From Martinezella lusitana (GTDB lineage Bacteria; Pseudomonadota; Alphaproteobacteria; Rhizobiales; Rhizobiaceae), in assembly GCF_016901135.1 (NCBI RefSeq), contig NZ_JAFEVL010000045.1, positions 248,001 to 312,000 of the forward strand: 64,000 nucleotides of DNA, read 5' to 3'. Below the pieces are notes generated by a model, which worked only from the letters and a program-made list of their open reading frames with translations, had not been told where the DNA came from and did no database searches. The position numbers and the translations under genes are program-made. Shown here piece by piece: positions 44,390 to 53,703 of the stretch; the first letter of the stretch is position 1; each line of letters opens with the position of its first letter.

Positions 44390-44729
44390 AATTTTCTCCC
44401 TTATGATGGCTTGAACTGCGCCGCCTGGTGGAGGTGTCGTCACCTCTTGGGAAGCAATTCGGTTTCATGTTCGGCGCGATGACGACATGTCATGCGCATG
44501 GAATCTCTCGTTATTCTGACCTCCCGCGAAGCGGACCGTCTGGAAGCAAAACCAATCTCGACGCCCAGTTTTTCGACCGGCCCGGGCATCGATGAGCGCT
44601 AGCAGTCAATGCTCCCAATGTGAGCTTGGTATGACATTCGGCGACTTCTCGTATTCGCCTTGCGCACTATAGCCAAGCCGTTCCATTAATTTAAGTTGGA
44701 TTTCCTGATCGGTGCGATAAGGTAAGGTT
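44390..44729. promoter_or_regulatory. katG-oxyR divergent control region
   Basis: This 340-base gap separates the two divergent genes and should hold both promoters and OxyR sites. The oxyR side is AT-rich (44680-44725). I see ATAG/CTAT half-site-like tetramers near 44665 but no full consensus that I would assert. Confidence 0.5.
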
Positions 44730-45749
44730 ATGACAAATCTCACCCTCAAGCAGCTTCGCTATTTCGAAGCCCTGGCAAAGCATGGTCACTTCGGGCGCGC
44801 GGCCGATGTCTGTGCGATCTCTCAGCCCGCCTTGTCGATGCAGATCAAGGAATTGGAGGAGCAGCTCGGCACTGACCTGTTCGAGAGAGGTGCCCGTCAG
44901 GTTCGGTTGACCAATTTTGGAGAGGCATTCGCCGTACGCGTCCGCAACATTCTGCGCTCGGTGGACGAGCTGGGGGATCTGGCGCGCGCTTCACATAACC
45001 AGCCAGTCGGGCGGCTGCGGATCGGCGTGATCCCAACGGTCGCGCCCTATCTGCTGCCGACGATCATCGGCAATCTCACCAGCCTGTATGATGGCCTGGA
45101 CATTCACGTGCGCGAAACATTGACATCCAAGCTGGTCGAGGAACTGGCGGAAGGCCGGCTCGACACGGCCATCGTCGCGCTCCCCGTATCCGAACCGTCC
45201 TTGACCGAGGTCGCGCTGTTTGCGGAAAACTTCGTGCTGGTGCGGCCGAGCGAGGACGAAGGCAAGCCGGTACCCAATCGGGAGGCGCTGCGCGAAATGC
45301 GCCTGCTGCTGTTGGAGGAGGGGCACTGCTTCCGCGATCAGGCCTTGTCCTTCTGCAATATACAGTCGGCACTGCCGCGGGAACTTATGGACGGCAGCTC
45401 ACTGTCGACGCTGGTGCAGATGGTCAGCGCCGGCATCGGTGTCACTTTGATACCGGAGATGGCCGTGGCCGTCGAGACGCGCTCGGCATCGGTATCCGCC
45501 GTGCGCTTCCAAAGCCCGCAACCCTCGCGAACGATCGGTATGATCTGGCGCAAGACGAGCCCCTTGGCCAAGCAGCTCACGCGGATTTCCGAGGTCGTTC
45601 GCCAATCGGCCGATGCCATGCGCGAGCAGCACGATTCGATCTGGCGCGCACAGGATTTCGAGTTCGACGGTCGAAGGCGGCCATCCGTGCCTCGCAACAG
45701 CAATGGTGCCTTTGCGGCCGACAAGACGAGTGATTCTGCTTCGAGATGA
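44730..45749 (+). CDS. oxyR: Hydrogen-peroxide-sensing LysR regulator OxyR
   Basis: The 339-residue LysR protein has an N-terminal winged helix (LKQLRYFEALAKHGHFGRAA) and a C-terminal sensor domain with the two redox cysteines Cys200 and Cys209 in GHCFRDQALSFC, the same spacing and context as Cys199/Cys208 of E. coli OxyR. The Thr-Leu-Val-Gln-Met-Val motif after them is also conserved. It is divergent from katG. AAGG lies upstream of the ATG. The C-terminus is about 30 residues longer than the E. coli protein. Confidence 0.95.
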   Translation: MTNLTLKQLRYFEALAKHGHFGRAADVCAISQPALSMQIKELEEQLGTDLFERGARQVRLTNFGEAFAVRVRNILRSVDELGDLARASHNQPVGRLRIGVIPTVAPYLLPTIIGNLTSLYDGLDIHVRETLTSKLVEELAEGRLDTAIVALPVSEPSLTEVALFAENFVLVRPSEDEGKPVPNREALREMRLLLLEEGHCFRDQALSFCNIQSALPRELMDGSSLSTLVQMVSAGIGVTLIPEMAVAVETRSASVSAVRFQSPQPSRTIGMIWRKTSPLAKQLTRISEVVRQSADAMREQHDSIWRAQDFEFDGRRRPSVPRNSNGAFAADKTSDSASR

Positions 45750-45819
45750 GCGGCTTTATGAATGGGATTGACTGAAGTTCGATCGGGATCGGGCCCTTGT
45801 CCACAGGCGAAAGAATTTC

Positions 45820-45846
45820 AAACGATTAAAATAATTTTAATCGTTT
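45820..45846. promoter_or_regulatory. Perfect 27-base AT-rich palindrome downstream of oxyR
   Basis: AAACGATTAAAAT (45820-45832) and ATTTTAATCGTTT (45834-45846) are perfect reverse complements around one central base. AAATTTTTT follows. It could end oxyR transcription, but AT-only hairpins are weak terminators. The tight symmetry equally suggests an operator for the small ORF that starts 75 bases later. Confidence 0.5.
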
Positions 45847-45920
45847 AAATTTTTTAATACCTTGATTTACAAAGAATCTCTTCCATGTCATGCCATTATC
45901 GCATGGCAATGGAGGTCGTG

Positions 45921-46097
45921 ATGCAAGAGTTCGAAAACGTAAGAAATGAGATTCCTACGTATGTGATTGATCGTCTGGAAAGCGAATGGCGGCTGATGCA
46001 GTCTCATGACTCACAGCCGAAGACCGGGCTGCAGACGGAGATCCCTGCGGACACCGCAGCTGCCACGACTGATAGTCTGGGATCCCTGGATAAGTGA
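45921..46097 (+). CDS. Small hypothetical protein, 58 residues
   Basis: GGAGGT lies five bases before the ATG at 45921, an excellent ribosome binding site that decides this start over an in-frame start at 45885. The protein is hydrophilic (QEFENVRNEIPTYVIDRLES) with a helical first half and a Thr/Ala-rich tail. No family is recognised. The strong Shine-Dalgarno sequence and upstream AT-rich promoter support a real gene. Confidence 0.55.
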   Translation: MQEFENVRNEIPTYVIDRLESEWRLMQSHDSQPKTGLQTEIPADTAAATTDSLGSLDK

Positions 46098-46252
46098 CGG
46101 CTTCAAGCGATCGCTTTGACATGACGATGTCCCTCTGACGGCGCCTGTTGCCGATACTTTTCCATTACCTCGCATCTGGATTTTGATCAGCCCCGACCAA
46201 TAGTCAGGGCCGTCGATCCGTTGCGAGGGTTTGGACAAACTCCCGGTGCGGC

Positions 46253-47434
46253 CTAAGCGTCGAGATAGCGCTCGGTCAGTCGCGCCCACATGGCGGCGCC
46301 GACGGTGAGGCTTTCATCGGCGAAATCATATTTGGCACTGTGCAGGATGGCGGAGTTGACGCCGTTGCCGAGGCGCAGAAAGCTGCCGGGCTTGTGTTCC
46401 AGATAGTGAGAGAAATCCTCGCTGCCCGGGATGAGGCTGCATATGGTGACCTTGTCGGCGCCCACGAGCTCTTCTGCGACCTTGCGCGCGAATTCGGTTT
46501 CCTTCTCGGAATTGACGACGACCGGATGGCCGTGGGCGTAGTCGATCTCGACGCTGGCGCCATAGCCTTCGGCAACGGATTGCGCCAGCTTGCGGATCCG
46601 GGCTTCGAGCAGTTCGCGTATCTTCGGATCGAAGGAGCGGATGCTGAGCAACATCCTGGCGCTCTCAGGGATGACGTTTGAGGCTTCGCCGGCATGGATT
46701 GAGCCGACGGTGACGACGGCCGTCTGCGTGGGGTCGATGCTGCGGGAGACGACCGACTGCAGGCTGACGACGAGGTTGCAGGCGACGACGATGGGATCGA
46801 TGGTCAGGTGCGGGCGCGAGGCATGGCCGCCCTTGCCCGTTATGATGATCTCGGCCGTATCGGCCGCCGCCATCAGCGGTCCCGAGCGCATCAGCCAGGT
46901 GCCTTCCGGTGCGCCGGGGTGATTGTGCAGGCCGAAGATGACGTCAAAGGGAAAGCGCTCGAACAATCCGTCATCGATCATCGCCTGGGCGCCGCTCGAG
47001 GCTCCCGCCTCCTCGGCAGGCTGGAAGATCAGGTTGACCGTGCCGTTGAAACGGCGGGTGCGGGCGAGATATTCGGCGGCCCCCAGCAGCATCGTCGTAT
47101 GGCCGTCATGGCCGCACGCGTGCATTTTTCCCGGCGTCTTGCTCGCATAGGGGCGGCCCGTCTGCTCGGTGATCGGCAGGGCGTCCATGTCGGCGCGGAT
47201 GGCGATGCTCTTCTTGCCGGCCCCGGCCGTCAGCCGGGCGACGACACCATGGCCGCCGACATTGCGCGTCACCTCGTAACCCCAGGCTTCCAGCTTCTCG
47301 GCGACGAAGCGGGCTGTTTCCGCCTCCTTGAAGGAAAGCTCGGGATTGGCATGCAGGTGCTGCCGGATGCCGGTCAATTCGGCCTTCATCGGCTCGAAAT
47401 CCGACAGGCGGGCGAAATCGTTGTCGAGGGTCAT
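46253..47434 (-). CDS. M20-family amidohydrolase (hippurate/N-acyl amino acid hydrolase type)
   Basis: The 393-residue cytoplasmic metallohydrolase of the M20D type has metal ligands in HACGHDGH (residues about 105-112), the catalytic Glu pair in QPAEEAG (about 139-144), and GLHNHPG and PGSEDFSH further on. Such enzymes hydrolyse N-acyl or aryl-acyl amino acids, IAA conjugates or similar amides. It is the last gene of a five-gene operon with an amino-acid-type ABC importer, so its substrate is probably the imported conjugate. Confidence 0.92.
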   Translation of the reverse strand: MTLDNDFARLSDFEPMKAELTGIRQHLHANPELSFKEAETARFVAEKLEAWGYEVTRNVGGHGVVARLTAGAGKKSIAIRADMDALPITEQTGRPYASKTPGKMHACGHDGHTTMLLGAAEYLARTRRFNGTVNLIFQPAEEAGASSGAQAMIDDGLFERFPFDVIFGLHNHPGAPEGTWLMRSGPLMAAADTAEIIITGKGGHASRPHLTIDPIVVACNLVVSLQSVVSRSIDPTQTAVVTVGSIHAGEASNVIPESARMLLSIRSFDPKIRELLEARIRKLAQSVAEGYGASVEIDYAHGHPVVVNSEKETEFARKVAEELVGADKVTICSLIPGSEDFSHYLEHKPGSFLRLGNGVNSAILHSAKYDFADESLTVGAAMWARLTERYLDA

Positions 47435-47516
47435 GGCTGTTCCAATGGTTCGTTAGAGCCGCCGTCCACACACTCAGTCGGGGCGCGGGTCTCAAAGGGG
47501 TGTCAATGCTGCCGCG

Positions 47517-48296
47517 CTAGATGAAGCGCGACAGAAAGCTTCTGGTGCGGGGATGCTGCGGATTGCCGATGACATCCTCCGGCTTGCCCTGCTCGATGAT
47601 CTTGCCGCCATCCATGAAGACGACCCGGTCGGCCGCTTCGCGGGCAAAGCCGATCTCGTGGGTGACGACGATCATCGTCAGGCCCTGCTTGGCGAGATCG
47701 CGCATGGTGGCGAGCACTTCGCCGACGAGTTCCGGATCGAGCGCCGATGTCGGCTCGTCGAACAGCATCAGCTTCGGCTTGATCGCCAGCGCTCTTGCAA
47801 TCGCCACGCGCTGCTGCTGGCCGCCGGACAGTTGGCGGGGATAATTATCGGCCTTGGCCGAAAGTCCGACGCGCTCGAGCAGAGCCCGCGCATTGTCCGT
47901 CGCCTGCTTCCGGCTTTCGCCGTGGATGCCGATGGGTGCTTCGATGATATTCTGCAGTGCCGTCATATGCGGATAAAGGTTGAACTGCTGGAACACCATG
48001 CCGATCTTGCGCCGCTGCAACGCGATCGCGTGACTGGAGAGCTGCACGAGGCGGCCCCTGTTCATCCGGTAGCCGATCTGTTCCCCATCCACCTCGATCG
48101 CCCCACGATTGATGGATTCCAGATGGTTGATGCAGCGCAGGAAGGTGGATTTGCCGGAGCCGGAGGGGCCGAGGATGACGACCACTTCACCCGGCGCGAC
48201 ATCGAGGTCGATGCCCTTCAGCACTTCGAGATGCTCGAAGGATTTATGGACGTTGCGGGCGCGCACGAGTGGCGGCAGGTTGACGTTGGCGTTCAT
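47517..48296 (-). CDS. Polar amino acid ABC transporter ATPase (GlnQ-like)
   Basis: The 259-residue ATPase is of the PAAT family: Walker A GPSGSGKS near residue 39, Q-loop MVFQQFNLYPHM, signature LSGGQQQRVAIA, Walker B LMLFDEPTSALD and H-loop VVTHEIGFA. It overlaps the permease stop by four bases (ATGA). It energises import of a polar amino acid or derivative. Confidence 0.95.
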   Translation of the reverse strand: MNANVNLPPLVRARNVHKSFEHLEVLKGIDLDVAPGEVVVILGPSGSGKSTFLRCINHLESINRGAIEVDGEQIGYRMNRGRLVQLSSHAIALQRRKIGMVFQQFNLYPHMTALQNIIEAPIGIHGESRKQATDNARALLERVGLSAKADNYPRQLSGGQQQRVAIARALAIKPKLMLFDEPTSALDPELVGEVLATMRDLAKQGLTMIVVTHEIGFAREAADRVVFMDGGKIIEQGKPEDVIGNPQHPRTRSFLSRFI

Positions 48297-49237
48297 TGGC
48301 CCGCCTCCTGTGCCGGTACCAGCATTGGAGCATCGTCCTTTGCTGCCTTGGCTGCGCCGGTGCGGCGGTCGCTACGGCTGTAATAGCGCTCGATATAGCT
48401 TTGGCCGATGTTCAGCACCGAGGTGATCAGCAGATACCAGAGGACGGCGACGAGCAGCATCGGGACGACCTCGAAAGTGCGGTTGTAGATCGACTGCACG
48501 GAATAGAGCAGGTCGGCCATGGCGATGACGCTAACGAGCGAGGTCGCCTTGATCATGCTGATGAGCTGATTGCCTGTCGGCGGCACGATGGAGCGCATCG
48601 CCTGCGGGATGATGATGCGGCGGAGCGCGCGGGCCTGCGTCATGCCGAAGGCTTCGGCCGTTTCGAACTGGCCCTTGTCGACCGAAAGCAGGCCGCCACG
48701 GATGATCTCCGCCATATAGGCGGCTTCATTGAGTGCCAGGCCGGCAATGGCTGCTGTCATCGGACTGATGACGGAGTTCGTGTCCCAGCTGACGAACGTC
48801 GGGCCGAAGGGAATGCCGATCGAAAGCGTCGGGAAAAGCGTCGAGAGATTGTACCAGAAGATCAGCTGCACGAGCAGCGGCGTGCCGCGGAAGAACCAGA
48901 TGAACAGGGAGGCGAGCGAGCTTGCCAGGGTGTCCTTCGACAAGCGGGCGACCGCCAGCAGCAGGCCAAGCACGATGCCGATCGCCATGGCGATGACAGT
49001 GAGGCCGAGCGAGACATAAAGGCCGCTGATGACGACGGGATCGAAGAAATATTGGCCGACGACGTGCCAGCCGAAATTCTCGTTGTTGGCGACCGACCAG
49101 GCGAAATAGGCCGCGATCGCAAGCGTCACCACCCAGGCTGCCACGCGGCCCTTGGGGAACGGTTTGTGGGCATTCACCACATCCCGTTCGGCCGCATCGC
49201 CGGATGGCGATGCGATATCTCCGGTATTCATACTCAT
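48293..49237 (-). CDS. Polar amino acid ABC transporter permease
   Basis: The 314-residue protein has a hydrophilic 30-residue N-terminal tail, then about six membrane helices, the FFRGTPLLVQL motif and the HisMQ EAA-type loop (ETAEAFGMTQARALRRIIIP). There is only one permease gene, so it probably acts as a homodimer, as in GlnP-type systems. It overlaps both neighbouring genes by four bases. Confidence 0.93.
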   Translation of the reverse strand: MSMNTGDIASPSGDAAERDVVNAHKPFPKGRVAAWVVTLAIAAYFAWSVANNENFGWHVVGQYFFDPVVISGLYVSLGLTVIAMAIGIVLGLLLAVARLSKDTLASSLASLFIWFFRGTPLLVQLIFWYNLSTLFPTLSIGIPFGPTFVSWDTNSVISPMTAAIAGLALNEAAYMAEIIRGGLLSVDKGQFETAEAFGMTQARALRRIIIPQAMRSIVPPTGNQLISMIKATSLVSVIAMADLLYSVQSIYNRTFEVVPMLLVAVLWYLLITSVLNIGQSYIERYYSRSDRRTGAAKAAKDDAPMLVPAQEAGQ

Positions 49238-50130
49238 TTCGGCAACGTCCCGCCAAGATTGAGACCCGGTTCCTTGATCATGTTGTTCTCAAGGCCCCAT
49301 TTCTTCATGATGGCGGCATAGATGCCGTTGTCCATCAGAAGCTTGACGGCATCCTTGAGAACAGGCCCAAGCGGCGAGCCCTTCGGCACCACGGCGCCCT
49401 GATAGAGGTCTTCGAAGCCGTTCTTCTGGCCGACGCCGGTCAGCACAAGCTGGCCGTTCGCCTGCGAAACGAAATAGGTGAGCGGCGCCTGGGAGGAGAA
49501 GAAGGCATCGGAGCGCTTGGAGCGGACGGCAAGGATCGAGCTTGGCTGGTCGGTGAAGGACTGGACCTCGATCGCGCCCTTGCCGTCGGTCTTGCATTTC
49601 TCGGCCTGAACCTGGATGACCTTTTCAGCCGATCCGCCGGCCATGACGGCAATGCGCTGGCCGCAGGCGGTGTCGAGCGAGGTAATGCCTTTCGGATTAC
49701 CCTTCTGTACCGCGAAGACGACGAATTCCTGAACCCAGTCGACGAAATCGTTGGATTCTTCGCGGCTCTTGAAATCGCCGATCGGGCCGAAGGCGAACTG
49801 ATAGCGGCCGGAATTGATGCCTGCGAGGATGGCAGGTAGGCCGCTGACGCTCTCGTGCTCGATCTTTACGCCGAGCACTTCGCCGATAGCATCGGTCAGA
49901 TCGGCGCTGGCGCCGGTCAGCTTGGTGCCGGTGACGATTTCATAGGGAGGGAACGAACCGTTGTTGACCGAAATCATCTTGCCTGCCGTGCGGAGGCTTT
50001 CCGGCAGCTTGGCGCGCAGCTCCTCGTTGACCGAGAGCTTCGGTAGGCCGGCGTCCTGCGCGAAAGACGGGCCCGAAATCATCAGGCTTGCCAGTGCAAG
50101 ATAGGTCATTTTCTTCAGCGACATATTCAT
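49234..50130 (-). CDS. Periplasmic amino-acid-type solute-binding protein
   Basis: The 298-residue protein has a signal peptide (MNMSLKKMTYLALASLMISGPSFA) and the SBP_bac_3 domain with the NNGSFPPYEI entry strand, TGASADLTDAIGEVLGVKIE, GRYQFAFGPIGD and TGVGQKNGFEDLYQGAVVPKG. It delivers the ligand to the permease encoded immediately downstream. Two near starts (MNM and MSL) exist; the first is used here. Confidence 0.93.
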   Translation of the reverse strand: MNMSLKKMTYLALASLMISGPSFAQDAGLPKLSVNEELRAKLPESLRTAGKMISVNNGSFPPYEIVTGTKLTGASADLTDAIGEVLGVKIEHESVSGLPAILAGINSGRYQFAFGPIGDFKSREESNDFVDWVQEFVVFAVQKGNPKGITSLDTACGQRIAVMAGGSAEKVIQVQAEKCKTDGKGAIEVQSFTDQPSSILAVRSKRSDAFFSSQAPLTYFVSQANGQLVLTGVGQKNGFEDLYQGAVVPKGSPLGPVLKDAVKLLMDNGIYAAIMKKWGLENNMIKEPGLNLGGTLPK

Positions 50131-50170
50131 TCCCCTTTTTTGCTTTGCGCTTTTGAATTTCAGTCGATGG

Positions 50171-51148
50171 CTATGCTGCTTTCGTCCGGCTGCCGTCGAC
50201 GTCGAACGGAAAGAGTTCTTCCGGCGTCATCAGCCGCGGCAGGATCCCCTGCACATGGAGCTCGCCGGCGAAATCGCCGATCATCTTGCGATTGGCCGCA
50301 AAGCCGCTCGCATCCCAGCCCTCCGGCAGCTCGGCTGCCGATTTCAGCAGTTCGTCGAGCATGAAGGGTGTCGTATCGGCATATTTGCGCCGCTTGCTGA
50401 GCCACACGCGCTGCGATTCATCGATCAGGGCGCTCAGCTCGGCAATGACCCAGGGATGCTCGGCGACGATCGCCGCCTTCAATCCGATCAGGTGCATACC
50501 CGGTACATAGCCCACCTCATCGAAATAGCGACGTTCAGCGCCGCGGAAATCCGAAAGCACCTGGCGGAAAGCAGAGCCGCCGGCGAAATAGCCGTCCGGC
50601 ATGAAGGGCGTGAAGATCGCGTCGAGCCCGCCCTCTTTCAGAAGGTCGACCATCGGCCTTTCGGCTGGGGCTGCCTCGATGCGGCCGGGACGGCCGAAGC
50701 CGTCGAGGCGGTCGACGATCGGGTGGGCTTCGGTCAGGCGACCGGCATACCACATGGCGTCCTCGACACCGACGCCTTCACGGCGGAGCGCTGCGCGCGT
50801 CCAGGTGTTGCCGGAGTCGCGCCAGCCGGTGACGCCGATGCGCTTGCCGGCCAATTGCCCGAAGGTTGTGATCGGGCTGTCCTTCGCGGTGATGACGCAG
50901 CGGTGGCGGAAGCCACGCATGATGAAATTCGGAATGCCGACGATGCTCTCGTCGCCATCGATGCGCAATTGCGTATAGCGGCTGAAGGAGGTCTCGGCCG
51001 CGTCATAGGCATCGCTCTTGCCAACGTGCGAGATGAGCGTTCCGACCCGGTCGACCTTGAGATCGAGCTTGGGGGAGGAGACGTCACCCAGCACCAACGG
51101 CGTCATGTAGTCCCAGTCACGGAGGGCGAGGCGGAGAGTAAGGGGCAT
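50171..51148 (-). CDS. 4,5-dihydroxyphthalate-decarboxylase-like / NMT1-type protein without leader
   Basis: The 325-residue protein resembles the group annotated either as 4,5-dihydroxyphthalate decarboxylase (Pht5) or as nitrate/taurine-type binding proteins: LRLALRDWDYMTPLVLGDV at the start, a central GKRIGVTGWRDSGNTWTRAAL, then EGGLDAIFTPFMPDGYFAGG and PGMHLIGLKAAIVAEHPWV. No signal peptide is present, which favours a cytoplasmic enzyme over a binding protein. It is the first gene of the operon and is divergent from the MocR regulator. Confidence 0.78.
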   Translation of the reverse strand: MPLTLRLALRDWDYMTPLVLGDVSSPKLDLKVDRVGTLISHVGKSDAYDAAETSFSRYTQLRIDGDESIVGIPNFIMRGFRHRCVITAKDSPITTFGQLAGKRIGVTGWRDSGNTWTRAALRREGVGVEDAMWYAGRLTEAHPIVDRLDGFGRPGRIEAAPAERPMVDLLKEGGLDAIFTPFMPDGYFAGGSAFRQVLSDFRGAERRYFDEVGYVPGMHLIGLKAAIVAEHPWVIAELSALIDESQRVWLSKRRKYADTTPFMLDELLKSAAELPEGWDASGFAANRKMIGDFAGELHVQGILPRLMTPEELFPFDVDGSRTKAA

Positions 51149-51188
51149 GGATATTCACTCGCAAGAGAACTTGTTTTCCAGATGAGTA

Positions 51189-51234
51189 AATGTTCAATAT
51201 GGGTCGATCAAATGTTATTACGTTATTGAACATT
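51189..51234. promoter_or_regulatory. MocR operator: perfect inverted repeat AATGTTCAATA-N24-TATTGAACATT
   Basis: AATGTTCAATA (51189-51199) and TATTGAACATT (51224-51234) are exact reverse complements, 24 bases apart. An imperfect extra copy (AAATGTTATTA, 51210-51220) lies between them. The element ends 17 bases before the mocR-like start and covers the divergent promoter of the transport operon. Confidence 0.75.
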
Positions 51235-51250
51235 AAAAGATGGCGCGGAA

Positions 51251-52579
51251 ATGGGCGAAAATCGGGACGCGAAGTGGTTTGCCGAAAAATTGAACGATCG
51301 GACGATTCGCGGCATCGCGATCGAGACCAGTGCGCTGATCCGCGCCGGCGCGCTGCCTGTCGGCACCAAATTGCCGCCGATCCGCGATCTGGCCTTTGCA
51401 CTCGGTATCAGTCCGGCGACGTTGTCGGAGGCCTGGAGCGAACTCCGGCGCCAGAAGATCATCAGCGGTCGCGGCAGGAATGGCACCTGGGTGAGCGGCG
51501 ATCGTTTCGTCGCCAAGCCGGTGCGCCTTGCGAGCGTGGGTGACTATGGCGACGGCGCACTGAACCTGACCGTGGCCGTTCCCGATGTCCGGCTGCTGCC
51601 GAAGCTGGAAGCGGCGATGACCTATGGGGCCTCGGCCGAAAACCTCAACAGTTACGAGCGCAGCCGCATCCTGCCGGAGCTGGAGGAGGAGGTGAGGAAA
51701 GCCTGGCCTTATGAGCCCGAAGCCTTTCTGGCGACCAATGGCGGCTATAACGCCGTCTATACCTTGATCAATGCTCTCGTCATGCCGGGCGCCTCAGTCG
51801 CTATCGAGGACCCCACAGGCATGCGGCTGCTGGATATTTTGGAGGATCGTGGCGCCCGCATCATTCCGGTAAAATGCGATGATGAGGGGCCGCTGCCGTC
51901 CTCGCTGGAAGAGGCGTTGAAGTACCGACCGGTCGCCTTCGTCTTTCAGCCGCGTATCCATTCCGTCACCGGCCAGAGCGTCAGCCCCGCGCGCATGGCA
52001 AGCCTTGCCAACATCCTTCGCGACAAGGATACGCTGATCGTGGAAGACGATGGTGTGGCCGATATCTCGACGGCTCCGCGTCATTCCATGGGGCATCTTT
52101 TCCCCGACCGCGTCATCCATATTCTCTCATTTTCGAAAACACACGGGCCGGATCTGCGCCTCGCGGTGCTGTCGAGCTCGCGCGCGATCATCGACCAGAT
52201 CCAGTCCTATCGCAGCTTTAGTTCCGGCTGGACCAGCCGTATCCTGCAGGCGGCAGCCGCCTGGCTGCTGCGCGATCCCGCGACTGGCGCGTGTCTGGAT
52301 CACGCCCGCAAAACCTATCGCGAGCGCCGGGCCGGTCTGATCGATGCTCTTGGCGAGCGCGGTGTGAAAGCGCTTCACGGAGAAGGGTTGTGCGCCTGGA
52401 TACCTGTCTCGTCCGAACCCTTCGCAATGGTGACGCTTGCGGCACGGGGCATAGCAGTGCATCCGGGCGCCAAATTCTCCATCCTGCCCAGCAGCCATTT
52501 GCGCGTTGCGACCGCCAATCTTTCAGAGCGCCGCGATGAAGTCGCCGATGCTATCGCGCTCGCCGCCGTCCATACCTGA
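51251..52579 (+). CDS. MocR-type regulator (GntR winged helix fused to aminotransferase fold)
   Basis: The 442-residue chimera has a GntR winged helix (about residues 15-82: PPIRDLAFALGISPATLSEA) joined to a fold-type I aminotransferase domain (about 100-440). The PLP-binding lysine is present (Lys296 in SFSKTHGPDLRLA), as are the Asp-Asp (IVEDDGVAD) that holds the pyridine nitrogen and the final Arg (SSHLRVAT). MocR proteins use PLP-amino acid adducts as effectors. It is divergent from an amino-acid-conjugate uptake operon, which fits this mode of sensing. Confidence 0.93.
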   Translation: MGENRDAKWFAEKLNDRTIRGIAIETSALIRAGALPVGTKLPPIRDLAFALGISPATLSEAWSELRRQKIISGRGRNGTWVSGDRFVAKPVRLASVGDYGDGALNLTVAVPDVRLLPKLEAAMTYGASAENLNSYERSRILPELEEEVRKAWPYEPEAFLATNGGYNAVYTLINALVMPGASVAIEDPTGMRLLDILEDRGARIIPVKCDDEGPLPSSLEEALKYRPVAFVFQPRIHSVTGQSVSPARMASLANILRDKDTLIVEDDGVADISTAPRHSMGHLFPDRVIHILSFSKTHGPDLRLAVLSSSRAIIDQIQSYRSFSSGWTSRILQAAAAWLLRDPATGACLDHARKTYRERRAGLIDALGERGVKALHGEGLCAWIPVSSEPFAMVTLAARGIAVHPGAKFSILPSSHLRVATANLSERRDEVADAIALAAVHT

Positions 52580-52591
52580 CTTTGCCGAGAG

Positions 52592-53665
52592 CTATTCGCC
52601 GGGCGTACTGGCGCTCACTCTCTTGGTCTCGCTTTTCCAGGATGACGCATATTTGACGAGCAGAGTGGCAAGCTGCGCCGAGACAAAGGCGATGACGGAT
52701 ATCAAGGCGAGATAGAGAGCAATATAGGCAAGGGGCTGCGACTGCATCTCACGGAAAACATGGCCGTAGATCTCGGTAAAGCCGCGATGGCACATGTAGA
52801 TCGGATAGGAGAGATAGCCGAGGAAAACGCCGATCCGCTGCAAACTGGCCGGAAGCTCAAGCATCGTGCCGGCAAGGACGATGAGCGGTGAGATCAGGAT
52901 GCAGAATATCAGCGCATATTTCAGCGAAGAGGTGGGCAGGAGCAACAGGATGCAAATCGCTGCGATCGGTAGGACGGCGAAGTAGGTATTTACTGTTCGC
53001 CCGAGCGCGGAATGGCTCCGGAGCCTGTAGATGATCATGCCGAGGGTGAATGAGAAGAACACGCGAGCGAGGCCGCCATCCACCGAGTGCCATTCCCAGC
53101 CGAGGTCAAGCGACCTGTGAACGAAGACCGAAGCGATCAGCGCCGCCAGAGAAACAACGGCAATGGCGATAAGTGTTCGCGTTTTCAATCTGAAAAGCAC
53201 GAGCGCGAATACCAGATTTGCCAGCAGCTCCCAGAAGAGCGACCAGGCGGGCCCATTCAGCGGATAAAGCGGCCAGAGGTCTCCGGCCGATCGGGTCAGG
53301 AAGCTTGGCGAAGGCAGCATGAAGACGGTCGACAAGATGCTCGCGAAGAGATCGGCGCGCCCGACGCCTGCCGCCTGCCAGTGCAACAGCAACTGGACGA
53401 GGCCAAAGACGCTGCCGATCAGGAAGAGCGGATAGAGGCGTATATATCGTGCCTTCATGAAGGCCGAGACGGTCATGCCGCCGGCCAGCTTTTCGCCATA
53501 GGCGCGGGCGATCACAAATCCGCTGAGAACGAAGAAGAAATCGACCGCGATGTAGGCTGATGGCGCATAGGGCCTGTCGAGATGGTAGACGACAACGGCG
53601 AATGCCGCCAGGCCGCGCATGGCGTCCAGGGCGGCGTATCTATGTCTTGTTGCATCAGCCGGCAT
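52592..53665 (-). CDS. Acyltransferase 3 family membrane protein
   Basis: The 357-residue integral membrane protein has about ten helices with the motifs LDAMRGLAAFAVVVYHLDRP (His essential in the family), FFFVLSGFVIARAYG, RYIRLYPLFL and NGPAWSLFWELLAN. It probably O-acylates a surface polysaccharide. It lies 39 bases downstream of the glycosyltransferase gene on the same strand, forming part of a three-gene cluster with a flippase. It ends only 12 bases from the convergent mocR-like stop. Confidence 0.9.
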   Translation of the reverse strand: MPADATRHRYAALDAMRGLAAFAVVVYHLDRPYAPSAYIAVDFFFVLSGFVIARAYGEKLAGGMTVSAFMKARYIRLYPLFLIGSVFGLVQLLLHWQAAGVGRADLFASILSTVFMLPSPSFLTRSAGDLWPLYPLNGPAWSLFWELLANLVFALVLFRLKTRTLIAIAVVSLAALIASVFVHRSLDLGWEWHSVDGGLARVFFSFTLGMIIYRLRSHSALGRTVNTYFAVLPIAAICILLLLPTSSLKYALIFCILISPLIVLAGTMLELPASLQRIGVFLGYLSYPIYMCHRGFTEIYGHVFREMQSQPLAYIALYLALISVIAFVSAQLATLLVKYASSWKSETKRVSASTPGE

Positions 53666-53703
53666 TGATCGAGACCTCGTTGAGCGAAAGCGACGCGTGT
53701 GGC

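Noticed and set aside
44600..44729. Full OxyR binding consensus in the katG-oxyR gap
   Set aside because: Only scattered ATAG/CTAT-like tetramers are visible; spacing does not match the four-element consensus well enough to call.
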